Assembly: GCF_000423665.1 (NCBI RefSeq)
Contig: NZ_AUIK01000010.1
Location: 248,001 to 312,000 of the forward strand
Length of the DNA stretch: 64,000 nt
Reading direction: 5' to 3'
Source: Solirubrobacter soli DSM 22325
GTDB taxonomy: Bacteria > Actinomycetota > Thermoleophilia > Solirubrobacterales > Solirubrobacteraceae
The notes beneath the pieces are model-generated. The model had not been told where the DNA came from, searched no databases, and worked only from the letters and a program-made list of their open reading frames with translations. Below are positions 43,275 to 51,204 of this stretch, one piece after another; positions within the stretch are counted from its first letter, which is position 1, and each line of letters begins with the position of its first letter. A program made the position numbers and the translations under genes.

Positions 43275-44423
43275 ATGATCGACCTCCACATCCACTTCCC
43301 GATGCGACTGCTGGAAGAGGTGGAGGCCCCGCGCGACGTCATCAAAGGCATGGCGAAGGTGCGGGACCGGGAGGGCGGGAAGATCCGCGCGGCGGTGTTC
43401 GCGATCGCCGCGCGGCTGCTCAATTTCCGCAACTGGGACGGCTCCTGGCGGGTCACGCCGGACCTGCTGCGGCAAGGCGACGTGAGCATCGCCTGCTCGG
43501 TGCTCTACCGCCCGTTCAGCGAGATGGACCTCGGCGAGCCGTACGCGGCGCCGCCCGAGAGCGCCTACTTCGCCAAGCTGATCGAGCTGCTGGAGGCGAC
43601 CGAGCGCGAGGTCGCGCGGACCGGCGGGGTCATCGTGCGCACCGCCGCGGACCTCGAGAAGAGCCAGACGCGCTACGTGCACTGCGTCGAGGGCGGGTTC
43701 CACCTCGGCGCGACGCCCGAGGAGGTCACGCGCAACGTCAACGACCTCGCCGATCGCGGCGTCATGTACATCACGCTCGCCCACCTCTTCTGGCGCCGCG
43801 TGGCGACCAACGCGCCCGCGCTGCCGTTCCTCCCGGAGCGCGTCTACAACGTGATCTTCCCGCAGGAGAAGGGCGCGGCGCTCTCCGAGCTCGGCGAGGC
43901 GGCCGTGCGCGCCATGTACGAGCGCAAGGTGCTGGTCGACATCAGCCACATGCGCGAGGACGCCATCAAGGAGACGTTCGAGCTCGTCGAGCAGTTGGAC
44001 AAGGAGACCGGCCGCGACCCGCACGAGTACCCGGTGATCGCCTCCCACGCAGGCTATCGCTTCGGCGGCCAGCAGTACAACGTCTCCGACCACACGATCG
44101 TCAAGGTCACGGGGCGCGGCGGCGTGATCGGCCTGATCTTCGCCCAGCACCAGATGAACGACGGCCTGCGGCGGACGGAGACCAAGACGCTGGTCGAGTC
44201 GGTGGCGGTCCTCGCGCGCCACATCGACGCCATCGGCCCGCAGCACGTGGCGCTCGGCTCCGACCTCGACGGCTTCATCAAGCCGACGCTCGGCGGGATC
44301 GAGAACGCCGGCGACCTCGCGGCGCTGGCGGCGGCGCTCCGGAACCGCTATCCGACCGACGCCGACGCGATCCTGGAAGGCAACGCGCGGCGGGTCATCG
44401 AGACCCGGTTCGCCACTCCATGA
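43275..44423 (+). CDS. M19-family dipeptidase (renal dipeptidase-like)
   Basis: Amidohydrolase-fold metallopeptidase of 382 aa. Zinc ligands are suggested by H4 and H6 in DLHIHFP, Glu in HCVEGGFHLG, His in VIASHAG and Asp in GSDLDGF. Family members cleave dipeptides, including D-amino acid ones. Why it sits behind fgd and a lactonase is unclear. The first segment (LHIHFP instead of DGHND) is somewhat divergent. The last 29 bp overlap the DUF6510 gene tail-to-tail. Confidence 0.83.
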   Translation: MIDLHIHFPMRLLEEVEAPRDVIKGMAKVRDREGGKIRAAVFAIAARLLNFRNWDGSWRVTPDLLRQGDVSIACSVLYRPFSEMDLGEPYAAPPESAYFAKLIELLEATEREVARTGGVIVRTAADLEKSQTRYVHCVEGGFHLGATPEEVTRNVNDLADRGVMYITLAHLFWRRVATNAPALPFLPERVYNVIFPQEKGAALSELGEAAVRAMYERKVLVDISHMREDAIKETFELVEQLDKETGRDPHEYPVIASHAGYRFGGQQYNVSDHTIVKVTGRGGVIGLIFAQHQMNDGLRRTETKTLVESVAVLARHIDAIGPQHVALGSDLDGFIKPTLGGIENAGDLAALAAALRNRYPTDADAILEGNARRVIETRFATP

Positions 44424-44634
44424 CCCGCACGCCGCGCATGTCCATGTGCCCGCGGGCGTAGCGCAGCAGGACGCCCTCGCAGTTCGGGCAGCGCAGGACG
44501 GTGCGGTACAGCATCGCCTCCGCGAGGGGACCGGTCGTGCCGCAGCCGACGCACGTCACGACCGCCGTGGTGACATCGAGCGCGAAGACCTCGGACAGCT
44601 CGCCCGCGGCCGCGTTGCCGTCGAGATGCTCCAT
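44395..44634 (-). CDS. Small zinc-ribbon protein (DUF6510-like)
   Basis: 79 aa with CVGCG and CPNCEG, a four-Cys zinc ribbon, and a short basic tail. ATG 44634 has GGAGGG 5 nt upstream; that ribosome site is the end of the reductase gene. Proteins of this size with this pattern accompany ferredoxin-reductase-like flavoproteins and sulfite-oxidase-type enzymes, as here. Perhaps an electron-transfer or assembly partner; function not known. Confidence 0.75.
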   Translation of the reverse strand: MEHLDGNAAAGELSEVFALDVTTAVVTCVGCGTTGPLAEAMLYRTVLRCPNCEGVLLRYARGHMDMRGVRVMEWRTGSR

Positions 44635-44636
44635 CG

Positions 44637-45353
44637 TCACCCTCCGCCGAAGCGCTCGGTCCTGATGGTGGCCGGTTCCTCCCCGAGCGCGACGAGGTGG
44701 TTGGCCACGGTCTCCACGAAGGTGGTGGGACCGCAGATGTAGGTGCGGCCGCCCAGGAGCGCGGTCTCCTGGAGCATCGCGCGATCGACGCGCCGGGAGT
44801 AGCCCGTCCACCCGCTCGGCTGGCGGCGCGTGTAGGTGAGCGTGACGTCGACGCCGAGCAGCTCGAGCTCCCGCGCGTACAGGACGTCGTCGGCCTCGCG
44901 GGCGCTCACCAGCAGCTTGGCCTGGACGTCGGAGCCCGCGTTGCGACGGTGGCGCAGCATCGACATCAGCGGCACCAGGCCCGACCCGCCGGCGATCAGC
45001 ATCAGCGGCGTCGTGTCGCTCGCGTCCCACACGAACCAGCCGCCGAACGGCCCTCGGACCTCGAACTGGTCGCCTTCGCGCGCGACCTGCACGAACCACG
45101 GCGACACCTCGCCGTCGAAGAGCTCCTCGACGGTGATCATCGGCTTGCCGTCCTCGGGGGCGGACGCGATCGAGTACGAGCGCTGCGCCCGGTAGCCGTC
45201 CTCCGCCGTGAGCCGGACGTCGATGTGCTGGCCCGCGCGGTGGCCGTCCCACCCGGGGACGTCGAGCGTCAGCGTGGCGGCGCGTGGAGTCTCGGGGGCG
45301 ATCGCGGCGACGGTCGCCACGCGCCAGTCAGTCGCCCTGATAACGCTGTTCAA
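44637..45353 (-). CDS. Ferredoxin-reductase-like flavoprotein
   Basis: 238 aa: FAD domain with RSYSIAS (flavin-binding RxYS motif) and NAD domain with LIAGGSGLVPLMSML, YICGPTTFVETVA. No [2Fe-2S] domain. It probably passes electrons between NAD(P)H and the neighbouring molybdenum enzyme. The start appears to be TTG 45353, inside the end of the upstream gene (26-bp overlap); no ATG exists before the conserved part. It overlaps the DUF6510 gene start downstream. Confidence 0.87.
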   Translation of the reverse strand: MNSVIRATDWRVATVAAIAPETPRAATLTLDVPGWDGHRAGQHIDVRLTAEDGYRAQRSYSIASAPEDGKPMITVEELFDGEVSPWFVQVAREGDQFEVRGPFGGWFVWDASDTTPLMLIAGGSGLVPLMSMLRHRRNAGSDVQAKLLVSAREADDVLYARELELLGVDVTLTYTRRQPSGWTGYSRRVDRAMLQETALLGGRTYICGPTTFVETVANHLVALGEEPATIRTERFGGG

Positions 45354-45924
45354 GCCAGGGGTCTCCGCGGTCGTGGTAGCCGAGCGTCTCCCAGAAGCCC
45401 GGGTCGTCGGACTCGGTGAAGTACAGGCCGCGCACCCACTTCGCGCTCTTCCAGAAGTAGAGGTGCGGGACGAGCAGGCGGGCGGGACCGCCGTGCTCGG
45501 GCTCGAGGTCGTCGCCCTCGTAGCCGTACACGACCCAGGCGCGGCCGCCCGTGATGTCCTCCACCGGCAGGTTGGTCGTGTAGCCGCCGTCGGAGAACGC
45601 GGTCACGTAGCCGCCGAGCGGCTCGATCCCCTCGAGCAGGGTGTCGACCGACACCCCCTCCCACGACGTGTCGAACTTCGACCAGGTCGTGACGCAGTGG
45701 ATGTCGACGGTCGGCGTGTCGGACTCGAGCGCCCGGAACTCCTCCCAGGACCACTCGCGCTCGGTGTCGACCGCGCCGGCGATCCGGAACGTCCACTCGT
45801 CGAGGGGCGTCTCCGGCGTCGGGCCGGCGCTGAGCACCGGGAAGCCGCGCTCGAGGTACTGGCCGGGCGGGAGCCGGTCGCCGGGCGTCGTGTCGCGCCG
45901 CCGGTGGAAGCCGCGGGTGATCAT
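45328..45924 (-). CDS. Sulfite-oxidase-type molybdopterin oxidoreductase
   Basis: 198 aa, the short MsrP/YedY-like form consisting only of the Moco-binding domain. The Mo-ligating Cys is in VDIHCVTTWSKFD; ESDTPTVDIH and GPARLLVPHLYFWKSAKWV are typical. There is no Tat signal, so it works in the cytoplasm. The following flavoprotein gene overlaps it, suggesting an NAD(P)H-linked reductase pair. Substrate unknown. Confidence 0.88.
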   Translation of the reverse strand: MITRGFHRRRDTTPGDRLPPGQYLERGFPVLSAGPTPETPLDEWTFRIAGAVDTEREWSWEEFRALESDTPTVDIHCVTTWSKFDTSWEGVSVDTLLEGIEPLGGYVTAFSDGGYTTNLPVEDITGGRAWVVYGYEGDDLEPEHGGPARLLVPHLYFWKSAKWVRGLYFTESDDPGFWETLGYHDRGDPWLEQRYQGD

Positions 45925-46283
45925 CCGGGCGTGTGGCAGACGGCTTCGGCGTTGTTGCCGTCCGGGTCGAGGGCGTACGCGCCGTAGTAGTGCGGGTGGT
46001 ACTCGGGGCGCAGGCCGGGATGGCCGTGGTCGCGCCCGCCCGCGGCCACCGCCGCGGCGTGGAACGCGTCGACGTTCTCCCGGTCATTCGCCTGGAACGC
46101 GATGTGCACGCCACTGGACGGCTCGCGATCCATGAGGAAGAAGATGGGACGGGCGGTGGGACCGAAGGCGGCGTAGTGCTCGCCCTCCATCACGACCCCG
46201 AACCCGAGCGGCGCGAGGGCCGCCTCGTAGAACGCTCGCGAGGCGGCGAGATCCCGGACGCCGATGGCGAAGTGGTCGAGCAT
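45921..46283 (-). CDS. VOC-family (glyoxalase-like) protein
   Basis: 120 aa, one VOC domain. Metal-site residues are suggested by H4 in LDHFAIGV, H in GVHIAFQA and E near EAVCH. The name of its ligand is unknown. ATG 46283 is the natural start; the stop overlaps the molybdenum enzyme start (ATGA), so it heads a four-gene operon with that enzyme, the flavoprotein and the DUF6510 protein. Confidence 0.88.
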   Translation of the reverse strand: MLDHFAIGVRDLAASRAFYEAALAPLGFGVVMEGEHYAAFGPTARPIFFLMDREPSSGVHIAFQANDRENVDAFHAAAVAAGGRDHGHPGLRPEYHPHYYGAYALDPDGNNAEAVCHTPG

Positions 46284-46339
46284 GCAGCCGGGACGCTACA
46301 TGCCCGTCCAAATGTGGACTAGAGTCGTGCGACTGCTTC

Positions 46340-46432
46340 TCAGGTCCAGGTGCACTTCGCCTCGGCCATGGCCGGGAGAAGCAGCGTCGCGGCGAGCGCG
46401 GTGGAGATGGTGAGGACCTTGATCTTGTTCAT
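46340..46432 (-). CDS. 30-aa secreted peptide
   Basis: An ORF too short for usual gene finders: a basic start (NKIK), a hydrophobic core (TALAATLLLPA) and an AEA cleavage site, leaving a mature tail of only KCTWT. ATG 46432 lacks a strong ribosome site. It may be a truncated gene for a small exported protein, a peptide signal, or chance. The signal-peptide shape is convincing, the gene less so. Confidence 0.4.
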   Translation of the reverse strand: MNKIKVLTISTALAATLLLPAMAEAKCTWT

Positions 46433-46467
46433 GGTGCGTAGCTTCCCGGCGGCCGGATACGCGGCGG

Positions 46468-48288
46468 TTATGCGGCGGTAAGTCGGTACAGCCCGTCGTA
46501 GCCGTCGACCGCCGTGCCGTGCTGCTGGACCCATTGGTCGATCGTGCCGTCGCCGGAAGCGAGCGCGTACTCGACCTCGCCCTTGGCCACCATGCTCGCG
46601 AACTGCTCGACGGTCGGCGCGTTGTCGCGACCGCTGAACCCGCCGATCGTGACCACGGCCTTGCCGGTCTGGATGATGATCGGGGCGGTCGTCTGCGACC
46701 CGTTCGCGGCGACGAGGTACTTCGCGCTGCCCTGGTGGGCCTCGAGGTAGGCGAGCATGTCCGTGGAGACGTTCGCGCGCCCGCCGAACCCGCCGCCGCC
46801 GGGAGGGCCGCCCGCCATGCCCGCGCCGCCGCCCGGCGCGACGCCACTCGGTGGCTGCCCGCCGCCGAAGCCGCCGCCCGGACCGCCACCGCCGAAGGCG
46901 CCGCGGCTCACGTCCGACGGACCCGCGAGGACGTTGTTGCCGTTCAGGCTGTGGCCGACGTTCGCCACGGCATACGAGCCCGGACCGGCGAGCAGCGCGA
47001 CCCCCGTCGCGGCGATCGCGATCCACCGCTGCTTCGCGAGCAGCGCGAGCGCGGCGACCGCGGCGGCGATCGGGATCGCCACCCGCAGCCACGGTGCGAA
47101 GTCCGGGGTCCGGTTCAGCAACTCGACCGCGAGCCACGCGGTCGCCACCACGGACACGGCGAGCACGCCTCGCGGCAGACGGGTCACGCCCATCCCGACG
47201 AGTGCGGCGACCGCCGGGGCCAGCGCGCTGACGTAGTACGGGTGGAAGATCCCCTGCTGCGAGGAGAAGACCGCGACGTGCACGAGCGCCCACACGCCGA
47301 AGAGGACGAAGCCGGCGCGCGCGATCCCACGGGTCTTCCACGCGCCGTACGCGAAGGACACGCCCGCGAGCGGGAGCAGCCAGGCGATCTGCGCGCCCAC
47401 CTGCTCGTTGAACATCCGCAGCCAGCCCGCGGCGCCGCCGAACGTCGGACCACCGCCGCCGCCCATGCCGCCGCCCTCGCCGAAGATCCGGCCGAAGCCG
47501 TTGTAGCCGAGGATCAGATCCCACACCGAGCCGTCGGTCGAGCCGCCGATGTATGGCTTCGCGCCCGGCCACAGTGACACCGCGAGCGGCCACGCCACGC
47601 TGACGAGGACCATCGCGGCGCCCGCGATCAGCAGCTGCCGCACGCGCGTCCACACCGGCACGGGCGCGAAGCCCACGTAGGCGACCGCCAGGGCGGGCAC
47701 GATCATCCAGCCCTGGAGCATCTTGGTCATGAACGCGAGGCCGACGAGCGCGCCCGCGATGACCAGGTGCTTGGTGCGGCCGGACTCGAGCGCGCGAACG
47801 GTGAAGTAGGCGCTCAGCACGAGCAGCAGGACGAGCAATGCGTCAGGGTTGTTCACCCGCGCGACCGCGATCGCGATCGGGCTGAGCGCGAACGCGAGTG
47901 CCGCGATCAGCGCCGACGCGTCACCGGCGATGCGGCGGACGGTGGCGAACAGCGCGCCGACCGCGGCGATCGTGCACAGCGCCTGCGGCAGCAGCACGCT
48001 GAACGACGAGAAGCCGAGGACGCGCGCGGAGAGCCCGCTGAGCCAGAGCGACAGCGGCGGCTTGTCGACGGTGATGAAGCTGCCCGGGTCGATCGCGCCG
48101 AAGAACCACGCCTTCCAGCTCTCCGCGCCGGCGCGGGTCGCGGCGGCGTAGTACTCGTTCGAGTAACCGCTGATCGTGAGGTTCCAGAGACACAGCGCCG
48201 CGGCCAGGACGAGGACGCCGGCGAAGGACAGCTTGACCCAGTTCGGCCGTGACAGGACCGCCGGACGGCGCAGAGCGAGCGTCGTCAT
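46468..48288 (-). CDS. Glycosyltransferase family 39-like membrane mannosyltransferase
   Basis: 606 aa, ArnT/Pmt-like integral membrane enzyme using a polyprenyl-phosphate sugar. The first luminal loop has YSNEYYAAATRAGAES and the conserved FITVDKPPLSLW motif; about 11 helices follow. A Gly-rich loop (near residues 275-290) and a longer Gly/Pro stretch (465-510) precede the soluble C-terminal domain. It follows the polyprenol-phosphate glycosyltransferase gene by 1 bp, the usual donor-maker and user pairing. Confidence 0.88.
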   Translation of the reverse strand: MTTLALRRPAVLSRPNWVKLSFAGVLVLAAALCLWNLTISGYSNEYYAAATRAGAESWKAWFFGAIDPGSFITVDKPPLSLWLSGLSARVLGFSSFSVLLPQALCTIAAVGALFATVRRIAGDASALIAALAFALSPIAIAVARVNNPDALLVLLLVLSAYFTVRALESGRTKHLVIAGALVGLAFMTKMLQGWMIVPALAVAYVGFAPVPVWTRVRQLLIAGAAMVLVSVAWPLAVSLWPGAKPYIGGSTDGSVWDLILGYNGFGRIFGEGGGMGGGGGPTFGGAAGWLRMFNEQVGAQIAWLLPLAGVSFAYGAWKTRGIARAGFVLFGVWALVHVAVFSSQQGIFHPYYVSALAPAVAALVGMGVTRLPRGVLAVSVVATAWLAVELLNRTPDFAPWLRVAIPIAAAVAALALLAKQRWIAIAATGVALLAGPGSYAVANVGHSLNGNNVLAGPSDVSRGAFGGGGPGGGFGGGQPPSGVAPGGGAGMAGGPPGGGGFGGRANVSTDMLAYLEAHQGSAKYLVAANGSQTTAPIIIQTGKAVVTIGGFSGRDNAPTVEQFASMVAKGEVEYALASGDGTIDQWVQQHGTAVDGYDGLYRLTAA

Positions 48289-48289
48289 G

Positions 48290-49468
48290 TCAGCGGCTCA
48301 CGAGGTCGAGCGACGGGCGGAGCGCGCGGCGGCGCCGGGTGAACACCCACGTGCGCATCGCGATGTAGCGGGTCACCGTCGCCGTCAGCGAGGCCGCGAT
48401 CAGCACCGCGAGCTGCACGCTGCGGGCCGGGTGCGGGTCGAGACCGTGCAGGACCGCGAGCGCGCCGTTGGTCAGCGCGAGCGTGAGCACGAACACCAGC
48501 GCCCCGCGCACATGGTGGCGGGCGAGGTCATCCCTCCCCCGGACGCCGAATGTGAGGCGCCGGTTGGCGGCGGTGTTGGCGACCGCGGTGATCGCCAGCG
48601 CCGCGGCGTTGGCGCCGAGCGCGCCGAGCACCGGAGCGAGCCCGAGATAGATCAACGCGTACGCGATCGTGCTGAGCACGCCGATGCCCATGAACTTCGC
48701 GATCGGGCCTCCGGCCAACAGGCGGGCGACGCCCTTGAGGTCGGTGATCGCGGTGTGGACGATGTCGACCCGCGAGTCGGGGTCGTCGACCCAGTCCACC
48801 GGGACCTCGTGAATACGCAGTCCTCGACGCTGCGCGAGGACCAGCAGCTCGGTGTCGAAGAACCAGCCCTCGTCGACGACGTCGTCGAGCAGGTTCTCCA
48901 GGGCGTCGCGGCGGACCGCCTTGAAGCCGCACTGGGCGTCGGAGAACTTCGCCCGTAGCACCGTGTGCAGGAGGCGGTTGTAGCTGCGCGAGATGAACTC
49001 GCGCTTCGGTCCGCGCACCACCCGCGAGCCGTGGGCGAGGCGGGTGCCGATCGCGAGGTCGCTGTGACCGGACAACAGCGGCGCGACCAGCGGCATCAGG
49101 CCGCGCAGGTCCGTCGAGAGATCGACGTCCATGTAGGTCACGACCTTCGCCGCGCTCGCGGACCAGGCGGCGCGCAGCGCGCGGCCGCGGCCCTTGCGCT
49201 CGAGCCGCACATAGCGCACGCTCGGCAGCGTCAGGGCCAGCCGGCGGGCGATGTCGGGCGTCGCATCGACCGACGCGTTGTCGGCGATCACGATCCGCCA
49301 CGAGAACGGGAAGCCGTCCGAGAGGAACCGGTGCAGCCGGCGGATGCTGTGCTCGAGACCGGCGGCCTCGTTGTACACGGGGACGACGATCTCGACGTCG
49401 GGTGCCGCCGCGGCCGCGAGCGCGCGCCGAGGGGCGGAAGTCAGGAGCGGAGAGGCGAGCTCGGGCAT
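48290..49468 (-). CDS. GT2 polyprenyl-phosphate glycosyltransferase fused to GtrA
   Basis: 392 aa. N-terminal GT2 domain (about 25-250) with VEIVVPVYNEAAGLE, DNASVD, and MDVDLSTDLRG (DXD-like metal site). The C-terminal GtrA domain (about 260-380) has four helices (IAKFMGIGVLSTIAYALIYL, LALTNGALAVL). It makes a lipid-linked sugar at the membrane and may flip it; the next gene would use it to glycosylate a protein or lipid. Confidence 0.9.
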   Translation of the reverse strand: MPELASPLLTSAPRRALAAAAAPDVEIVVPVYNEAAGLEHSIRRLHRFLSDGFPFSWRIVIADNASVDATPDIARRLALTLPSVRYVRLERKGRGRALRAAWSASAAKVVTYMDVDLSTDLRGLMPLVAPLLSGHSDLAIGTRLAHGSRVVRGPKREFISRSYNRLLHTVLRAKFSDAQCGFKAVRRDALENLLDDVVDEGWFFDTELLVLAQRRGLRIHEVPVDWVDDPDSRVDIVHTAITDLKGVARLLAGGPIAKFMGIGVLSTIAYALIYLGLAPVLGALGANAAALAITAVANTAANRRLTFGVRGRDDLARHHVRGALVFVLTLALTNGALAVLHGLDPHPARSVQLAVLIAASLTATVTRYIAMRTWVFTRRRRALRPSLDLVSR

Positions 49469-49551
49469 GGCTTCAGCTTCGGCTCACCGCGTCAGAGCGC
49501 ACTGTGACGTGGCTGAGAGGTTCCTGGGGACAACGGCACGGCGGCTGAGGA

Positions 49552-50691
49552 CTACCCCCGAGCTTGCCGGGAAACGGCTGAGAGGCGGCGCTCGAGGAAG
49601 CGGCGCTCAGGGTCGGTGGGCTCGAGTGACAGCGCGCGGGCGTACTCGAGCGCCGCCTCGCCGTCCCGCCCCAGCCGGCGCAGCAGCTCCGCCCTCGTCG
49701 AGTGCAGGTACCGGTAGTCGTCCAGCGACAGCGCGTCGACGAGTGACAACGCGCCCGCCGCGTCGCCCGCCTCGGCCACAGCGACCGCGCGGTTGAGCTC
49801 GACCACCGGCGACCGGGTCAGCGCCGCGAGCTCTCCATACAACGCGACGACCTGCGGCCAGTCGACCGGCGACTCGAGCTGGAGCGACGCGATCGCCGCC
49901 TGGAACACGTACGCACCGGGGATCGTCAGCGGAATCGCCCTCGCTTCGGCGATCTGCGCCCGGTTCCACAGCGACCGGTCCTGGTCGGCGAGCAGCACGA
50001 GCTCGCCGTCCACCACGCGGGCGGCGCGGCGGGCGTCGTGACACAGCATCAGCGCGAGCAGGCCGCCGACCTCGGGCTCGTCCGGCATCAGCGAGCGCAG
50101 CACACGCCCGAGGCGGATCGCCTCGACCGCGAGCTCGCCGCGTCCGTCATAGCCCGCGTTGAAGATCAGGTACACGACGCCGAGGACCGCCGACAGCCGG
50201 TCCGGCAGCAGTTCGTCCGCCGGCACGGCGAACGGGATGCCGGCGCCGCGGATCTTCGCCTTCGCTCGCGTCAGGCGCCGCTTCATCGTCTCGGGGGCGA
50301 CGAGGAACGCCGACGCGATCTCCCCCACGCTCAGCCCGCCCAGCGCGCGCAGGGTCAGTGCCACCTGCGCCTCGCGCGACAACGCCGGGTGGCAGCAGGT
50401 GAAGATCAGCTCCAGCCGCTCGTCGGGGATGGTCGGTTCCTCGGTCTCCACGGGCTCCTCGATCAGGGCGAGCTTGGACGCCAGCACGCGCTCGCGGCGG
50501 ATCCGGTCGATCGCGCGCCGCTTGGCCACGGTCACGAGCCAGGCGGTCGCCTTCGCCGGCTCGCCGTCGCGGGGCCAGCGCTCGGCCGCGGCCACGAACG
50601 CCTCCTGCGTGGCCTCCTCGGCGAGGTCGAAGTCGCCGAGGAAGCCGACGAGGATGGCGAGGACGCGACCCCACTCCTCGCGGGTGTTCAG
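49552..50691 (-). CDS. ECF sigma factor with C-terminal TPR-like extension (ECF42-like)
   Basis: 379 aa. Region 2: GDFDLAEEATQEAFVAAAERW; region 4: LGGLSVGEIASAFLVAPETM and KRRLTRAKAKI. A 190-aa C-terminal helical extension with LVDALSLDDYRYLHSTRAEL and RRLGRDGEAALEYARAL resembles the TPR part of the ECF42 group, which lies next to DGPF/YCII proteins as here. No ATG, GTG or TTG exists before the conserved region; the best candidate is CTG 50691, overlapping the upstream stop (CTGA). Confidence 0.88.
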   Translation of the reverse strand: MNTREEWGRVLAILVGFLGDFDLAEEATQEAFVAAAERWPRDGEPAKATAWLVTVAKRRAIDRIRRERVLASKLALIEEPVETEEPTIPDERLELIFTCCHPALSREAQVALTLRALGGLSVGEIASAFLVAPETMKRRLTRAKAKIRGAGIPFAVPADELLPDRLSAVLGVVYLIFNAGYDGRGELAVEAIRLGRVLRSLMPDEPEVGGLLALMLCHDARRAARVVDGELVLLADQDRSLWNRAQIAEARAIPLTIPGAYVFQAAIASLQLESPVDWPQVVALYGELAALTRSPVVELNRAVAVAEAGDAAGALSLVDALSLDDYRYLHSTRAELLRRLGRDGEAALEYARALSLEPTDPERRFLERRLSAVSRQARG

Positions 50692-51026
50692 CGCAGGAAC
50701 CCCCGCACGGGGCGGATCTCGACGCACCCGCCGAAGCGGGCGGCGGGGACGCGGGCGGCGAGCGCGATCGCCCCGTCGAGGTCGTCGGCCTCGATCACGT
50801 AGTAGCCGCCGAAGACGTCCTTGGTCTCGGCGAACGGACCGTCGGTGACGAGCGTCTCGCCGTCGGCCACGCGGACCGTCGTCGCCATCGAGACCGGCTG
50901 CAGGTGCGCCGAGCCGACGGACTCCTCGCCCACCGCCATGTACTCGGCGGTCATCGCGCGACGGTCGTCGTCGGTGAGCCCCTCGTAGTTCGCGGGGCGT
51001 TCGTAGATCAGGAGTGCGTAGTGCAT
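50688..51026 (-). CDS. DGPF/YCII-domain protein, partner of the ECF42-like sigma factor
   Basis: 112 aa with the family-naming DGPF in VTDGPFAETKD, MHYALLIYERP at the start and GCVEIRPV at the end. DGPF proteins are conserved partners of ECF42 sigma factors, and their exact regulatory role is unsettled. ATG 51026. The stop overlaps the proposed sigma start, implying coupled translation. Confidence 0.9.
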   Translation of the reverse strand: MHYALLIYERPANYEGLTDDDRRAMTAEYMAVGEESVGSAHLQPVSMATTVRVADGETLVTDGPFAETKDVFGGYYVIEADDLDGAIALAARVPAARFGGCVEIRPVRGFLR

Positions 51027-51068
51027 GACCGTGTGACGAACAGGATGCACGTTTGGGGACAGGGGGAG

Positions 51069-51164
51069 GCTCGCGTGCCGGCGCCGGGGGTGCGATGAGG
51101 TGGTCAAGCTCACCGGAACGCCGGTCGCGAAAGCATGGACACGGACGTGGGCCGGCACGCGAGC
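51069..51164. other. 14-bp inverted repeat enclosing a smaller hairpin
   Basis: GCTCGCGTGCCGGC (51069-51082) and GCCGGCACGCGAGC (51151-51164) are perfect inverted repeats 68 nt apart, and ACCGG/CCGGT (51112-51116/51121-51125) forms an inner hairpin. It lies in the 178-bp gap between the lipoprotein stop and the DGPF gene, both on the minus strand. It could be a folded leader of the sigma operon or a terminator of the lipoprotein gene. No T-run and no ORF. Confidence 0.5.
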
Positions 51165-51204
51165 GCCCTTCCAGTGTGTCGTGTGATCGGCGATACACAA
51201 GACT

